Position numbers and translations under genes: made by a program. DNA of 64,000 nt from Brevundimonas vesicularis (lineage in GTDB: Bacteria; Pseudomonadota; Alphaproteobacteria; Caulobacterales; Caulobacteraceae): assembly GCF_027886425.1 (NCBI RefSeq), contig NZ_CP115671.1, positions 1,054,001 to 1,118,000 on the forward strand, given 5' to 3'. Under the pieces are notes generated by a model. It did no database searches and was not told where the DNA came from. It saw nothing but the letters and a program-made list of their open reading frames with translations. Below are positions 7,272 to 15,628 of the stretch, piece by piece; positions within the stretch are counted from its first letter, which is position 1, and every line of letters begins with the position of its first letter.

Positions 7272-7892
7272 ATGGACGCCTTTCACGAGGTGCGCCTGCC
7301 TGCGCGGCTGGCGTTCGGTTCGACCGGCGGGGTTGAGCGTCGGACGGAGATCACGACGCTGGCGTCGGGGTTCGAGCGGCGGTCCACGCCCTGGGCGCTG
7401 GGGCGCAGGCGGTATCTGATCGGGGCGAACCTGAGGTCGCTGGACGACATGGCCGAGCTGGTCGCCTTCTTCGAGGCGCGGCGGGGGCGGCTGTACGGGT
7501 TCCGGTTCAAGGACTTCGGCGACTTCAAGTCGTGCGCGCCGGGCGGGGTGATCTCGGCCGGGGATCAGGGGCTGGGCGTGAGCGATGGGGTTCGCACCGC
7601 GTTCGATCTGGTGAAGCGCTACGGCGATGTGGAGCGGCCGATCGCCAAGCCGGTCGGGGGATCGGTGCGGGTGGCGCTGAGTGGTGTCGAGACGACGGCC
7701 TTTGCGGTCGACTTCGCCACCGGCCGGGTGACGCTGGAGCGCGCGCCGGAGGCGGGTGTCAGTGTGACGGCGGGGTTTCAGTTCGACACGCCGGTGCGGT
7801 TCGATTCCGATCGGATCGAGACGACGCTGGAGAGCTTCGAGGCCGGACGGATGGCGGCGGTTCCGCTGATCGAGGTTCGGACCGGCGCGTGA
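7272..7892 (+). CDS. DUF2460 phage tail-region protein (GTA gp12-like)
   Basis: A protein of 206 residues starting at ATG 7272 with ACAGGAG upstream. The whole length follows the DUF2460 family of GTA and lambdoid-like tail clusters: FHEVRLPARLAFGSTGGVERRTEI at 4-27, RRYLIGANLRSLDDMAELVAFFEARRGRLYGFRFKDFGDFKS near 47-88, and the closing FDTPVRFDSDRIETTLESFEAGRMAAVPLIEVR. In GTAs the gene lies just upstream of the DUF2163 and NlpC/P60 genes, as here, and its product is part of the distal tail/baseplate. The frame is intact, although the genes that normally precede it (gp6-gp11) are absent. Confidence 0.92.
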   Translation: MDAFHEVRLPARLAFGSTGGVERRTEITTLASGFERRSTPWALGRRRYLIGANLRSLDDMAELVAFFEARRGRLYGFRFKDFGDFKSCAPGGVISAGDQGLGVSDGVRTAFDLVKRYGDVERPIAKPVGGSVRVALSGVETTAFAVDFATGRVTLERAPEAGVSVTAGFQFDTPVRFDSDRIETTLESFEAGRMAAVPLIEVRTGA

Positions 7893-7902
7893 GGGGTGAC
7901 TC

Positions 7903-7963
7903 GTGAATCGTGACTGGGCGGGGGCACGCCCAACAAGGTCACACGTCACGACTCACGATTCAC
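7903..7963. repeat. Short inverted repeat between gp12 and gp13 genes
   Basis: CGTGAATCGTGA (7902-7913) and TCACGATTCACG (7954-7965) form a 12-bp inverted repeat with a 40-bp spacer. The right arm contains CTCACGATTCAC (7952-7963), which recurs at 5738-5749. No U-tract follows, so a terminator is unlikely. It is probably a small mobile or recombinogenic repeat. Confidence 0.65.
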
Positions 7964-7984
7964 GCCCTCATGACGGGGAAGACG

Positions 7985-9226
7985 ATGAGAAACATACCGA
8001 ACGAAATGGCCGCCCGCATCGAGAGCGGGGCGGCGACGCTGTGCCATGTCTGGCGGCTGAAACGGGCCGACGGCGTGGTGATGGGGTTCACCGATCACGA
8101 CCGGGACCTGGTGATGGACGGCGTCGTCTGTCGGGCGGCGAGCGGCTGGACGGCGGGAGCGGGTGAAAGCGCGGTCGGGCTGGCGGCGGGGTCGGTTTCG
8201 GCGGCGGGCGTGCTGGACGACGCGGCGATCGCTGAAGCGGATGTGGCGGCGGGTCTGTTCGATGTGGCGACGGTCGAGCTGTGGCGCGTGGACTGGGCGC
8301 GGCCGGATCTGAAAGTACGGCTGTGGGCGGGGGCGCTGGCGAAGATCCGACGCCAGGGGGAGAGCTTCGTCGCAGAGCTTGAGGGACCCTTGGCGAAGCT
8401 GGAGCGGGTGGTCGGGCGGACCTATGGGCGGATGTGCGATGCGCGGCTGGGAGACCAGAGATGCGGGGTCGCGGCGCCGGCAGGGCGGGTCTGCGACAAT
8501 CGGTGGAAGACGTGCGTCGGAACGTTCGGGAATGGCGCGAACTTTCGCGGATTTCCTGACGTGCCGGGAGATGACTTCCTGACGGCCTATCCGGCCGGAA
8601 GCGCGCAGAATGACGGCGGGGAGCCGGCGGTGAGAAGCGGGGCAATTACGGTTTCTCCCTCCCCGGAACGGGGAGGGCGGTCGAGCCGCAGGCGAGACCG
8701 GGTGGGGAGGGCGGAGCAATCCGAGTCCGGTCGCCGGGCCGCCCCCACCCCGTCGCTTCGCGACGAACCTCCCCCACGAGGGGAGGGAGAGGGCTGTGCA
8801 ATCGTCGCGGCCGCCCGGTCCTGGCTCGGCACGCCGTATCGGCATCAGGCCAGCATCAAGGGCGTGGGCGCGGACTGTCTGGGCCTGGTGCGCGGGGTGT
8901 GGCGTGAGGTGGCAGGCGAGGAGCCCAAGGTCTTGCCGGCCTATTCGGCGGACTGGGCCGAGGTCGGTGGGCGCGAGACGCTGCTGGAGGCGGCGGGGCG
9001 ATGGATGCGGCCGGTTGCGGTCGTGGAGATGCGGGCGGGGGACGTGCTGCTGTTTCGCATGTCGCCGGGGGCGGCGGTGAAGCACTGCGCCATCCTTAGC
9101 GATTTCGGCGAGTCTGAGCCGAGGATGATCCACGCTTATTGGGGGCGTGCGGTGGTCGAAAGCTGGATGGGCGTGTGGTGGCGAAGACGGCTGGTCGCGG
9201 TGTTTCGATTTCCCGAGGAGGTTTGA
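7985..9226 (+). CDS. Fused GTA gp13 (DUF2163) + gp14 (NlpC/P60 cell-wall peptidase)
   Basis: One open frame of 413 residues (ATG 7985, GGGGAAG upstream). Residues 1-212 are a DUF2163 tail protein: CHVWRLKRADGVVMGFTDHDRDL near 20-42, C151/C160/C170/C177 in the Cys-rich part, and NFRGFPDVPGDDFLTAYP at 186-203, where such proteins normally end a few residues later. Residues about 218-270 are low-complexity Arg/Pro/Ser-rich and encoded by a palindromic repeat. Residues 271-413 are an NlpC/P60 peptidase: AIVAAARSWLGTPYRHQ, catalytic Cys298 in GADCLGLVRG, and His367 in KHCAIL. In related GTAs these are two genes. Within the join the only in-frame alternative start I see is GTG 8702. The peptidase would open host peptidoglycan; whether the fusion works is unknown. 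Confidence 0.85.
   Translation: MRNIPNEMAARIESGAATLCHVWRLKRADGVVMGFTDHDRDLVMDGVVCRAASGWTAGAGESAVGLAAGSVSAAGVLDDAAIAEADVAAGLFDVATVELWRVDWARPDLKVRLWAGALAKIRRQGESFVAELEGPLAKLERVVGRTYGRMCDARLGDQRCGVAAPAGRVCDNRWKTCVGTFGNGANFRGFPDVPGDDFLTAYPAGSAQNDGGEPAVRSGAITVSPSPERGGRSSRRRDRVGRAEQSESGRRAAPTPSLRDEPPPRGEGEGCAIVAAARSWLGTPYRHQASIKGVGADCLGLVRGVWREVAGEEPKVLPAYSADWAEVGGRETLLEAAGRWMRPVAVVEMRAGDVLLFRMSPGAAVKHCAILSDFGESEPRMIHAYWGRAVVESWMGVWWRRRLVAVFRFPEEV
8655..8793. repeat. GC-rich palindromic repeat, copy C, inside a coding frame
   Basis: About 139 bp of the same family as copies A, B and D: CTCCCTCCCCGGAACGGGGA at the left, CCCCACCCCGTCGCTTCGCG then ACGAACCTCCCCCACGAGGG and GAGGGAGAG at the right. It is read through in frame with no stop, adding roughly 50 residues that join the DUF2163 and NlpC/P60 domains. 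Confidence 0.8.
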
Positions 9227-9948
9227 TTGGCCCAGGTCGTATTGAGCGCGGTCGGCCAGCAGGTCGGCGGCGGGATGGGGCGTGTGATCGGCTCGACGAT
9301 CGGACGGGCGATCGACAATCGGGTGGTGGGCTCGCTGGGTCCGGCGCGGCAGATCGGGGCACGTCTGGAGACGCTGAAGGTTCAGGGCACGGCCGAAGGG
9401 TCGCCGATGGCCTGCGTCTTTGGACGGGCGCGGGTGACGGGTCAGGTGATCTGGGCGGCGCGGTTGTGGTGTTTCTGGACGACCGGCTGGCGCGCGCAGA
9501 GATCGGGCGGGGCGAGCGAGGACTGCCGCTGGTCTGTCGCGCGGGACCGGCTGGCGCGGCGCCGGGCGGTGAGGGGTTCAGCGAGGCTCTGTTCGTGGCG
9601 AGGGGCGTGCATGATCGGCCGTGGTCGCCGTCTGGTCTGACGGTCGAGACGTCGGCCAAGGGTCTGGCGATCCGATGGACGCCACGCGTGCGGCTGTTCG
9701 GCGACAACTGGGACGGAGAACCGACACCGGTCGATCCGATGCGATTCCGTCTGCGTGTGCGAGATGGGGATGTCGTGGTGCAGACAATGGAGGTCGAGGG
9801 GACGTCAGCATCCTATTCTACGGCCGACTTGGCGGCGGACTTCCCAGACGGCGCGACATCGACGGCGCGGATCGCCGTGGCGCAGTGGGGCGAGGGGTTT
9901 GGGTGGGGCTCAGAAGCAGAGGTGGAGGCGGAAATCCGGCGGGTCTGA
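9227..9948 (+). pseudogene. GTA gp15 (tail-tip/host-specificity) remnant with internal deletion and frame change
   Basis: TTG 9227 directly follows the preceding TGA, and the frame encodes about 79 residues typical of the gp15 N-terminus (MAQVVLSAVGQQVGGGMGRV, then DNRVVGSLGPARQIG and SPMACVFGRARVTGQVIWAAR). Around 9465 the family-like sequence jumps to another frame: VVVFLDDRLARAEIG, then SEALFVARGVHDRPWSPSGL, RLFGDNWDGEPTPVDPMRFR and a final VAQWGEGFGWGSE, stopping at 9946-9948. Full-length gp15 proteins are over a thousand residues. This is therefore the two ends of the gene joined out of frame after loss of the middle, and almost certainly non-functional. Confidence 0.8.
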
Positions 9949-10038
9949 CGAAATAGGGCGGGTCCAGCCCTTTGCGCGGGGCGGGGCATGGCTTAACTGA
10001 CGGCCTCTCGACCTTTTTCAGCTGGAGCGACAACGGAC

Positions 10039-10965
10039 GTGGCAGGCGACCCCTACAAGGAACTGGGCGTTTCGAAGGGCGCGAGCGCGGACGAGGTCAA
10101 GAAGGCGTATCGCAAGCTCGCCAAGGAGCTTCATCCCGACAAGAACCCCGGCGACAAGATCACCGAGGACAAGTTCAAACGGGTGACGGCGGCCTTCGAC
10201 ATCCTGGGCGACAAGGAAAAGCGCGCCAAGTACGACGCGGGCCAGATCGACGGCGACGGCAACGAACAGTATCGCGGCTTCGGCGGGGGCGGTCGCGCCG
10301 GCGGCAGCCCGTTCGGCCAGGGCGGCAATCCCTTCGGACAAGGCGGCGGGCCGGGCGGCCGGGCCAACTTCGAAGGCGTCGATCTGGACGACCTGTTTGG
10401 CATGTTCGGCGGGGCCGGGCGTCAGCGCGGCGCGCGGGACTTCACCTCGCGCGGTCAGGACGTGAAGGCGACGCTGGACATCAGTCTGGAAGACGCCATC
10501 GCCGGGGCGACGCGGCGGATTCAGTTCTCAGATGGACGCACCCTGGACGTGACCATCCCCAAGGGCGCGTCGGAAGGCCAGACGATCCGTCTGCGCGGCC
10601 AAGGATCGCCGGGGCGCGGGGCCGAGAACGGCGACGCCCTGATCGAACTGAGGATCGAACCGCATCCGATCTACAAGCGCGACGGGGCGGACCTGACGAT
10701 GGATCTGCCGGTGTCGGTGCCGGACGCGGTGCTGGGTGCCAAGGTGCGGGTGCCGACGCCGGAGGGCGTGGTGCAGATGACGCTGCCGGCCGGATCAAAC
10801 TCGGGCAAGGTGCTGAGGCTGAAGGGGCGCGGCGCGTTTGCGCAAGGCAGGCGCGGCGATCTGCTGGCGCGGGTAATGGTGACGCTGCCGGACGCGCCGG
10901 ACGCCGAACTGACCCAGTTTGCCGAGGATTGGCGGGCCAAGCGGCCCTATACGCCGGGGCGGTGA
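10039..10965 (+). CDS. J-domain co-chaperone, DnaJ class II (CbpA-like)
   Basis: A protein of 308 residues from GTG 10039. An N-terminal J domain of about 70 residues carries HPD at 32-34, the motif that stimulates DnaK ATPase. A Gly/Gln/Phe-rich linker follows at about 76-125 (GGGGRAGGSPFGQGG). Then come two beta-barrel C-terminal domains (FTSRGQDVKATLDISLEDA near 134-152; PVSVPDAVLGAKVRVPTPEG near 225-244). There is no CXXCXGXG zinc-finger repeat, so this is CbpA/DnaJB type rather than DnaJ proper. It would deliver unfolded clients to DnaK in the cytoplasm. It sits alone between the GTA remnant and serC. Confidence 0.93.
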   Translation: MAGDPYKELGVSKGASADEVKKAYRKLAKELHPDKNPGDKITEDKFKRVTAAFDILGDKEKRAKYDAGQIDGDGNEQYRGFGGGGRAGGSPFGQGGNPFGQGGGPGGRANFEGVDLDDLFGMFGGAGRQRGARDFTSRGQDVKATLDISLEDAIAGATRRIQFSDGRTLDVTIPKGASEGQTIRLRGQGSPGRGAENGDALIELRIEPHPIYKRDGADLTMDLPVSVPDAVLGAKVRVPTPEGVVQMTLPAGSNSGKVLRLKGRGAFAQGRRGDLLARVMVTLPDAPDAELTQFAEDWRAKRPYTPGR

Positions 10966-11011
10966 GTGCGCTCAAGCCGCGTGAAGCGCGGTTGCGCCAA
11001 AGGAAGAGAGC

Positions 11012-12172
11012 ATGAGCACGAAGCCTGATGTGAAGCCGGCGCGGCCGTGGTTTTCGGCGGGGCCGACGGCGAAGCGGCCGGGCTATGCGCTGGGCGGATT
11101 GCCGTCCGATCTGCTGGGACGCGGTATTCGCGCGCCGGAGGTGGTCGAGCGGTTCGCGCATGGCCTTCGGCTGACGCGCGAGGTGCTGGAAGTGCCTGAC
11201 AGCCATGTGATGCTCTATACGCCGGGGTCTGACACAGGTGCGGTCGAGGCGGCGCTGTGGGGCATGCTGGGCGCGCGGCCGGTGCAGGTCGTGGCGTTCG
11301 AGAACTTCGGCCTGACCTGGCTGGCGGACGTGAAGGATCATCTGGGGCTGGAGCCCGAGGCGCTGACGGCCCCGTGGGGCGAACTGCCTGATCTGAGCCG
11401 GGCCGACTGGTCCAAGGACGTGGTGTTCCCGTGGAACGGCACGACCTCAGGGGTGCGCGTGCCGGACGCCGACTGGATCGCCGACGATCGCGAGGGGCTG
11501 GCGATCTGCGACGCGACCTCCGCCGCCTTCGCCATGCCGCTGCCGTTCGACAAGCTGGATGTCGTGACCTTCAGCTTCCAGAAGGCGCTGGGCGGCGAGG
11601 CGGGCATCGGGGTGATGGTGCTGTCGCCGCGCGCGGTCGAGCGGCTGGATACGTACCGGCCGGATCGGGCGATTCCCAAGCTGCTGCGGCTGACCGACGG
11701 CAAGGGACGGTTCGATCGGGCGCTAGCGGACGGGGTGGCGATCAACACCTTCTCGATCCTGACCATCGAAGACTGGATCGACGCCCTGGACTGGGCCAAG
11801 GACATCGGCGGGTTGAGCGAATTGATCCGGCGGACAGACGCCAACTATGCCGCGTTGGCGGAATGGGTGGAGCGGACAGACTGGATCGCCTTCCTGCCGG
11901 ATCGGCCGGAGATACGATCGACGACCTCGGTCTGCCTCAAGTTCACCGATGCGCGGATCGCCGCGCTGGACGACAAGGCGCAAAAGGCCTTCGTCATGCG
12001 GTTCAAGGCCCTGCTGGAAGGCGAAGCGGCCGTGTTCGATATGGAGCCGCACCGCAATGCGCCGCCTGGTCTTCGGCTATGGTGCGGCTGCACGGTTGAG
12101 ACGGCCGATGTGATCGCAGCGACGCCCTGGCTGGAATGGGCCTTCGAGACGGCGGTCGGCGAAGTCGGATAA
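11012..12172 (+). CDS. serC: Phosphoserine aminotransferase
   Basis: A protein of 386 residues, ATG 11012 with GGAAGAGAG upstream. Fold type I PLP aminotransferase: substrate-binding N-terminus RPWFSAGPTAKRPGY, PGSDTGAVEAALWGMLG near 71-87, and the Schiff-base lysine K191 in TFSFQKALGGEAGIGVM. Length and sequence match the alphaproteobacterial/archaeal-type SerC, which converts 3-phosphohydroxypyruvate plus glutamate to phosphoserine in serine synthesis. In Caulobacter relatives serA usually follows serC; here purA follows after 75 bases, so the pathway's first enzyme is encoded elsewhere. Confidence 0.92.
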   Translation: MSTKPDVKPARPWFSAGPTAKRPGYALGGLPSDLLGRGIRAPEVVERFAHGLRLTREVLEVPDSHVMLYTPGSDTGAVEAALWGMLGARPVQVVAFENFGLTWLADVKDHLGLEPEALTAPWGELPDLSRADWSKDVVFPWNGTTSGVRVPDADWIADDREGLAICDATSAAFAMPLPFDKLDVVTFSFQKALGGEAGIGVMVLSPRAVERLDTYRPDRAIPKLLRLTDGKGRFDRALADGVAINTFSILTIEDWIDALDWAKDIGGLSELIRRTDANYAALAEWVERTDWIAFLPDRPEIRSTTSVCLKFTDARIAALDDKAQKAFVMRFKALLEGEAAVFDMEPHRNAPPGLRLWCGCTVETADVIAATPWLEWAFETAVGEVG

Positions 12173-12247
12173 ATCCGCCTGACGGGACGACATCGGACGA
12201 TTCCCTCGCTATAGGCTGCGCCCGCATTCCAGTGCGGAGAGACGGTT

Positions 12248-13543
<1,296 letters not shown>

Positions 13544-13584
13544 GGTCTTGGAAGGGGGCGGCGTGAGGCGGCGGACTACGCAGA

Positions 13585-13605
13585 AAGACCTATTCAACAG
13601 GTCTT
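13585..13605. promoter_or_regulatory. Inverted repeat AAGACCT-N7-AGGTCTT downstream of purA
   Basis: Perfect 7-bp arms with a 7-bp spacer, 41 bases past the purA stop and 46 before the next start. There is no U-tract, so it is more likely an operator or part of the next gene's promoter than a terminator. No regulator can be named. Confidence 0.4.
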
Positions 13606-13650
13606 AACCCGTGGTCGGTAAGGATAACGGCTCCAACTTCGGAGTCTGAT

Positions 13651-14463
13651 GTGTTCGCCGCAAACGCCAGAACCATAAGCCGCATGGAGCCTGCGCTTCG
13701 TCGGGTGGTCATCGTGGACGCCAATCTGTCGTCAGCGCGACTGCTGACGGACATCGTGAAGGGCATGGGTGCGCGCGAGGTCTATTCCGAGGGCGACGAG
13801 GAGCGGGCGCTAGAGTTGCTGCGCGACGTCGAGCCGGGCGTGATCTTCACAGAACGGTCCGGCGACAGGCTGAACGGCGAGACTCTGGCGCGGCGCATCC
13901 GACGCTCCAGCATGTCGTGCCGCATGTCGCCGATCATCATGGTGACGGGCGAGGCGACCGCCGCGGCGATCAAGGGCGCGCGCGACGCCGGCATCCACGA
14001 GTTCCTGAGAAAGCCGTTCACGACGGGTGACCTGTTCAAGCGGGTCGAGAATGTGACGTTGAAGCCGCGACCCTGGATCGAGGCCGTCGGCTACGTCGGG
14101 CCGGATCGTCGCCGGTTCAACTCGGGCGAATATTCGGGCGCGCGCAAGCGCCGCAGCGATGGTGCGGCTGGAGGCGGCCCTGCTGAAATCCGCGATCAGG
14201 CGTCGCGAATCCTGGTTTCGGCCATGTCGCAGTTCGAGCAGGATCCGTCGCAGGCGACGCGCGCCATTCGCCAACAGGCCGAGACGCTGAACGGTCTGGC
14301 CATCAAGACGGCGGACGCCCGACTGGCGATGGCTGTGGCGACTCTGGAGGCCTATGTGGCCAGCGGTCAGGTGACGAAGGCGGGACTGGCCCAGCCCGTC
14401 GGAACGGTGGTGGCGGCTGCGAGAGCGGCCGACGATACGGCCCCAGTGGCGCGCGCGTCGTGA
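13651..14463 (+). CDS. Atypical response-regulator receiver protein (Glu at phosphoacceptor position)
   Basis: A protein of 270 residues from GTG 13651 (CGGAG upstream; ATG 13684 is an alternative). Residues about 16-140 fold as a CheY-type receiver: VVIVDANLSSARLL with acidic D23, PIIMVTGEAT with Thr99, and HEFLRKPF with Lys121. At the usual phosphorylation site the sequence is EPGVIFTERSGDRLNG, placing Glu68 where Asp is expected, so the domain is probably locked on or phosphorylation-independent. The rest (about 145-270) is a basic linker (ARKRRSDG) and a helical region of unknown function with no DNA-binding motif. The C-terminal helices may mediate protein interaction. Confidence 0.8.
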   Translation: MFAANARTISRMEPALRRVVIVDANLSSARLLTDIVKGMGAREVYSEGDEERALELLRDVEPGVIFTERSGDRLNGETLARRIRRSSMSCRMSPIIMVTGEATAAAIKGARDAGIHEFLRKPFTTGDLFKRVENVTLKPRPWIEAVGYVGPDRRRFNSGEYSGARKRRSDGAAGGGPAEIRDQASRILVSAMSQFEQDPSQATRAIRQQAETLNGLAIKTADARLAMAVATLEAYVASGQVTKAGLAQPVGTVVAAARAADDTAPVARAS

Positions 14464-14470
14464 CCATCGA

Positions 14471-14504
14471 CGGTTCGCCGCGCCGTTGAGGGCGCAGCGA
14501 ACCG
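14471..14504. terminator. Hairpin between convergent receiver gene and rpoH
   Basis: CGGTTCGC-C-GCGCC, loop GTTGAG, GGCGC-A-GCGAACCG: 13 pairs with one mismatch. It fills the gap between two gene ends and could terminate both strands, though neither side has a strong U-tract. Confidence 0.65.
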
Positions 14505-14510
14505 AGTTGC

Positions 14511-15398
14511 TCAGGCGTCGACCAAGTTCCGCTCTTCGGCGGCGGCGCGCATGGCCTTTTGCAGCTTCTCGAAGGCGCGGACCTCGATCTGACGCACGCG
14601 CTCGCGCGAGACGCCATACTGGCCGGCGAGTTCTTCCAGCGTGACCGGATCGTCCTTGAGGCGACGTTCCGTGAGGATGTGCTTCTCACGGTCGGTCAGC
14701 TCTTCCATGGCCTCTTGCAGGAGGCTCATGCGGATGCCCTTTTCCTCGTCGTCGGCGAGTTGGGTTTCCTGAGACACGGCCGTGTCGTCGGCCAGCCAGT
14801 CCTGCCACTCGCTTTCGCCGTCGGCGCGCAAAGGGGCGTTAAGCGAGGCGTCGCCGCCGAGACGGCGGTTCATGTTGGTGACCTCTTCCTCCGTCACGCC
14901 CAGTTTGGTGGCGATGGCGGCGAGGTGTTCAGGATGCAGATCGCCTTCCTCGAATGCCGAGATCTGGCTCTTGGCCTTGCGCAGGTTGAAGAACAACTTC
15001 TTCTGCGCCGCGGTGGTGCCCATCTTCACGAGCGACCAGCTGCGCAGGATGTATTCCTGGATCGAAGCGCGAATCCACCACATGGCGTAGGTCGCCAGGC
15101 GGAAGCCCTTATCGGCGTCGAATTTCTTGACGGCCTGCATCAGGCCGACGTTGCCCTCGGAAATGACTTCGCCGATCGGCAGGCCGTAGCCGCGATACCC
15201 CATGGCGATCTTGGCCACGAGACGAAGGTGCGAGGTGACGAGACGGTGGGCGGCTTCGGGGTCCTGGTGCTCAGACCAACGCTTGGCGAGCATGAACTCC
15301 TCATCCTTGGTCAGCATCGGAAATTTGCGGATTTCCGTCAGATAGCGCGACAGGCCTTGTTCAGGCGACATCACCGCGAGCGTACTATTGGCAGCCAT
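14511..15398 (-). CDS. rpoH: Heat-shock sigma factor RpoH (sigma-32)
   Basis: A protein of 295 residues from ATG 15398 (GGAGGGACC upstream); earlier in-frame ATGs lack a good site and the family start. Region 2 includes LRLVAKIAMGYRGYGLPIGEVISEGNVGLMQAV at about 58-90, GFRLATYAMWWIRASIQEYILRSWSLVK (2.3-2.4) and the RpoH box QKKLFFNLRKAK at about 132-143, which separates RpoH from RpoD. Region 4.2 is LEELAGQYGVSRERVRQIEVRAFEKLQKAM. It directs transcription of chaperone and protease genes. A sigma-70-like promoter lies about 180 bases upstream, leaving a long 5' leader. Confidence 0.96.
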   Translation of the reverse strand: MAANSTLAVMSPEQGLSRYLTEIRKFPMLTKDEEFMLAKRWSEHQDPEAAHRLVTSHLRLVAKIAMGYRGYGLPIGEVISEGNVGLMQAVKKFDADKGFRLATYAMWWIRASIQEYILRSWSLVKMGTTAAQKKLFFNLRKAKSQISAFEEGDLHPEHLAAIATKLGVTEEEVTNMNRRLGGDASLNAPLRADGESEWQDWLADDTAVSQETQLADDEEKGIRMSLLQEAMEELTDREKHILTERRLKDDPVTLEELAGQYGVSRERVRQIEVRAFEKLQKAMRAAAEERNLVDA

Positions 15399-15576
15399 AT
15401 ACAGGTCCCTCCAACCGTCTTGAACGAGCGGGCTCTTCGTCATCGGCCACGGTGTGTGCGCCGACGTCTCACCCCTCAACCGGTGAAGTAGCGATGGGTT
15501 GCCGCCATTTTTAGAGGCGGATCGTCACACGAAAGCGTGACCGTGGCCCTGGCGCCACTCGCGCCGATCGACGTCC

Positions 15577-15605
15577 TATATAGAACTTTGTCAGTTGCTA
15601 TTCAA
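15577..15605 (-). promoter_or_regulatory. Predicted rpoH promoter
   Basis: Read on the minus strand: TTGAAT (15605-15600), a 17-base spacer, TATATA (15582-15577). A C before the -35 makes CTTGAAT, also resembling the -35 of sigma-32 promoters, so partial autoregulation is possible. The start point would be near 15570, giving a leader of about 170 bases before rpoH. Confidence 0.6.
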
Positions 15606-15628
15606 GACCTGCCCAGACGGGCGGCTGT

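Noticed and set aside
7188..7949. N-terminal extension of the second DUF805 protein to 469 residues
   Set aside because: It would be antisense to the gp12 gene and has Arg/Pro-rich composition typical of a shadow frame; the TTG at 7187 gives a start matching the paralogue.
10977..10991. Short hairpin CCGCG-TGAAG-CGCGG between the J-domain gene and serC as a terminator
   Set aside because: Only five base pairs and no U-tract; expected by chance at this GC content.
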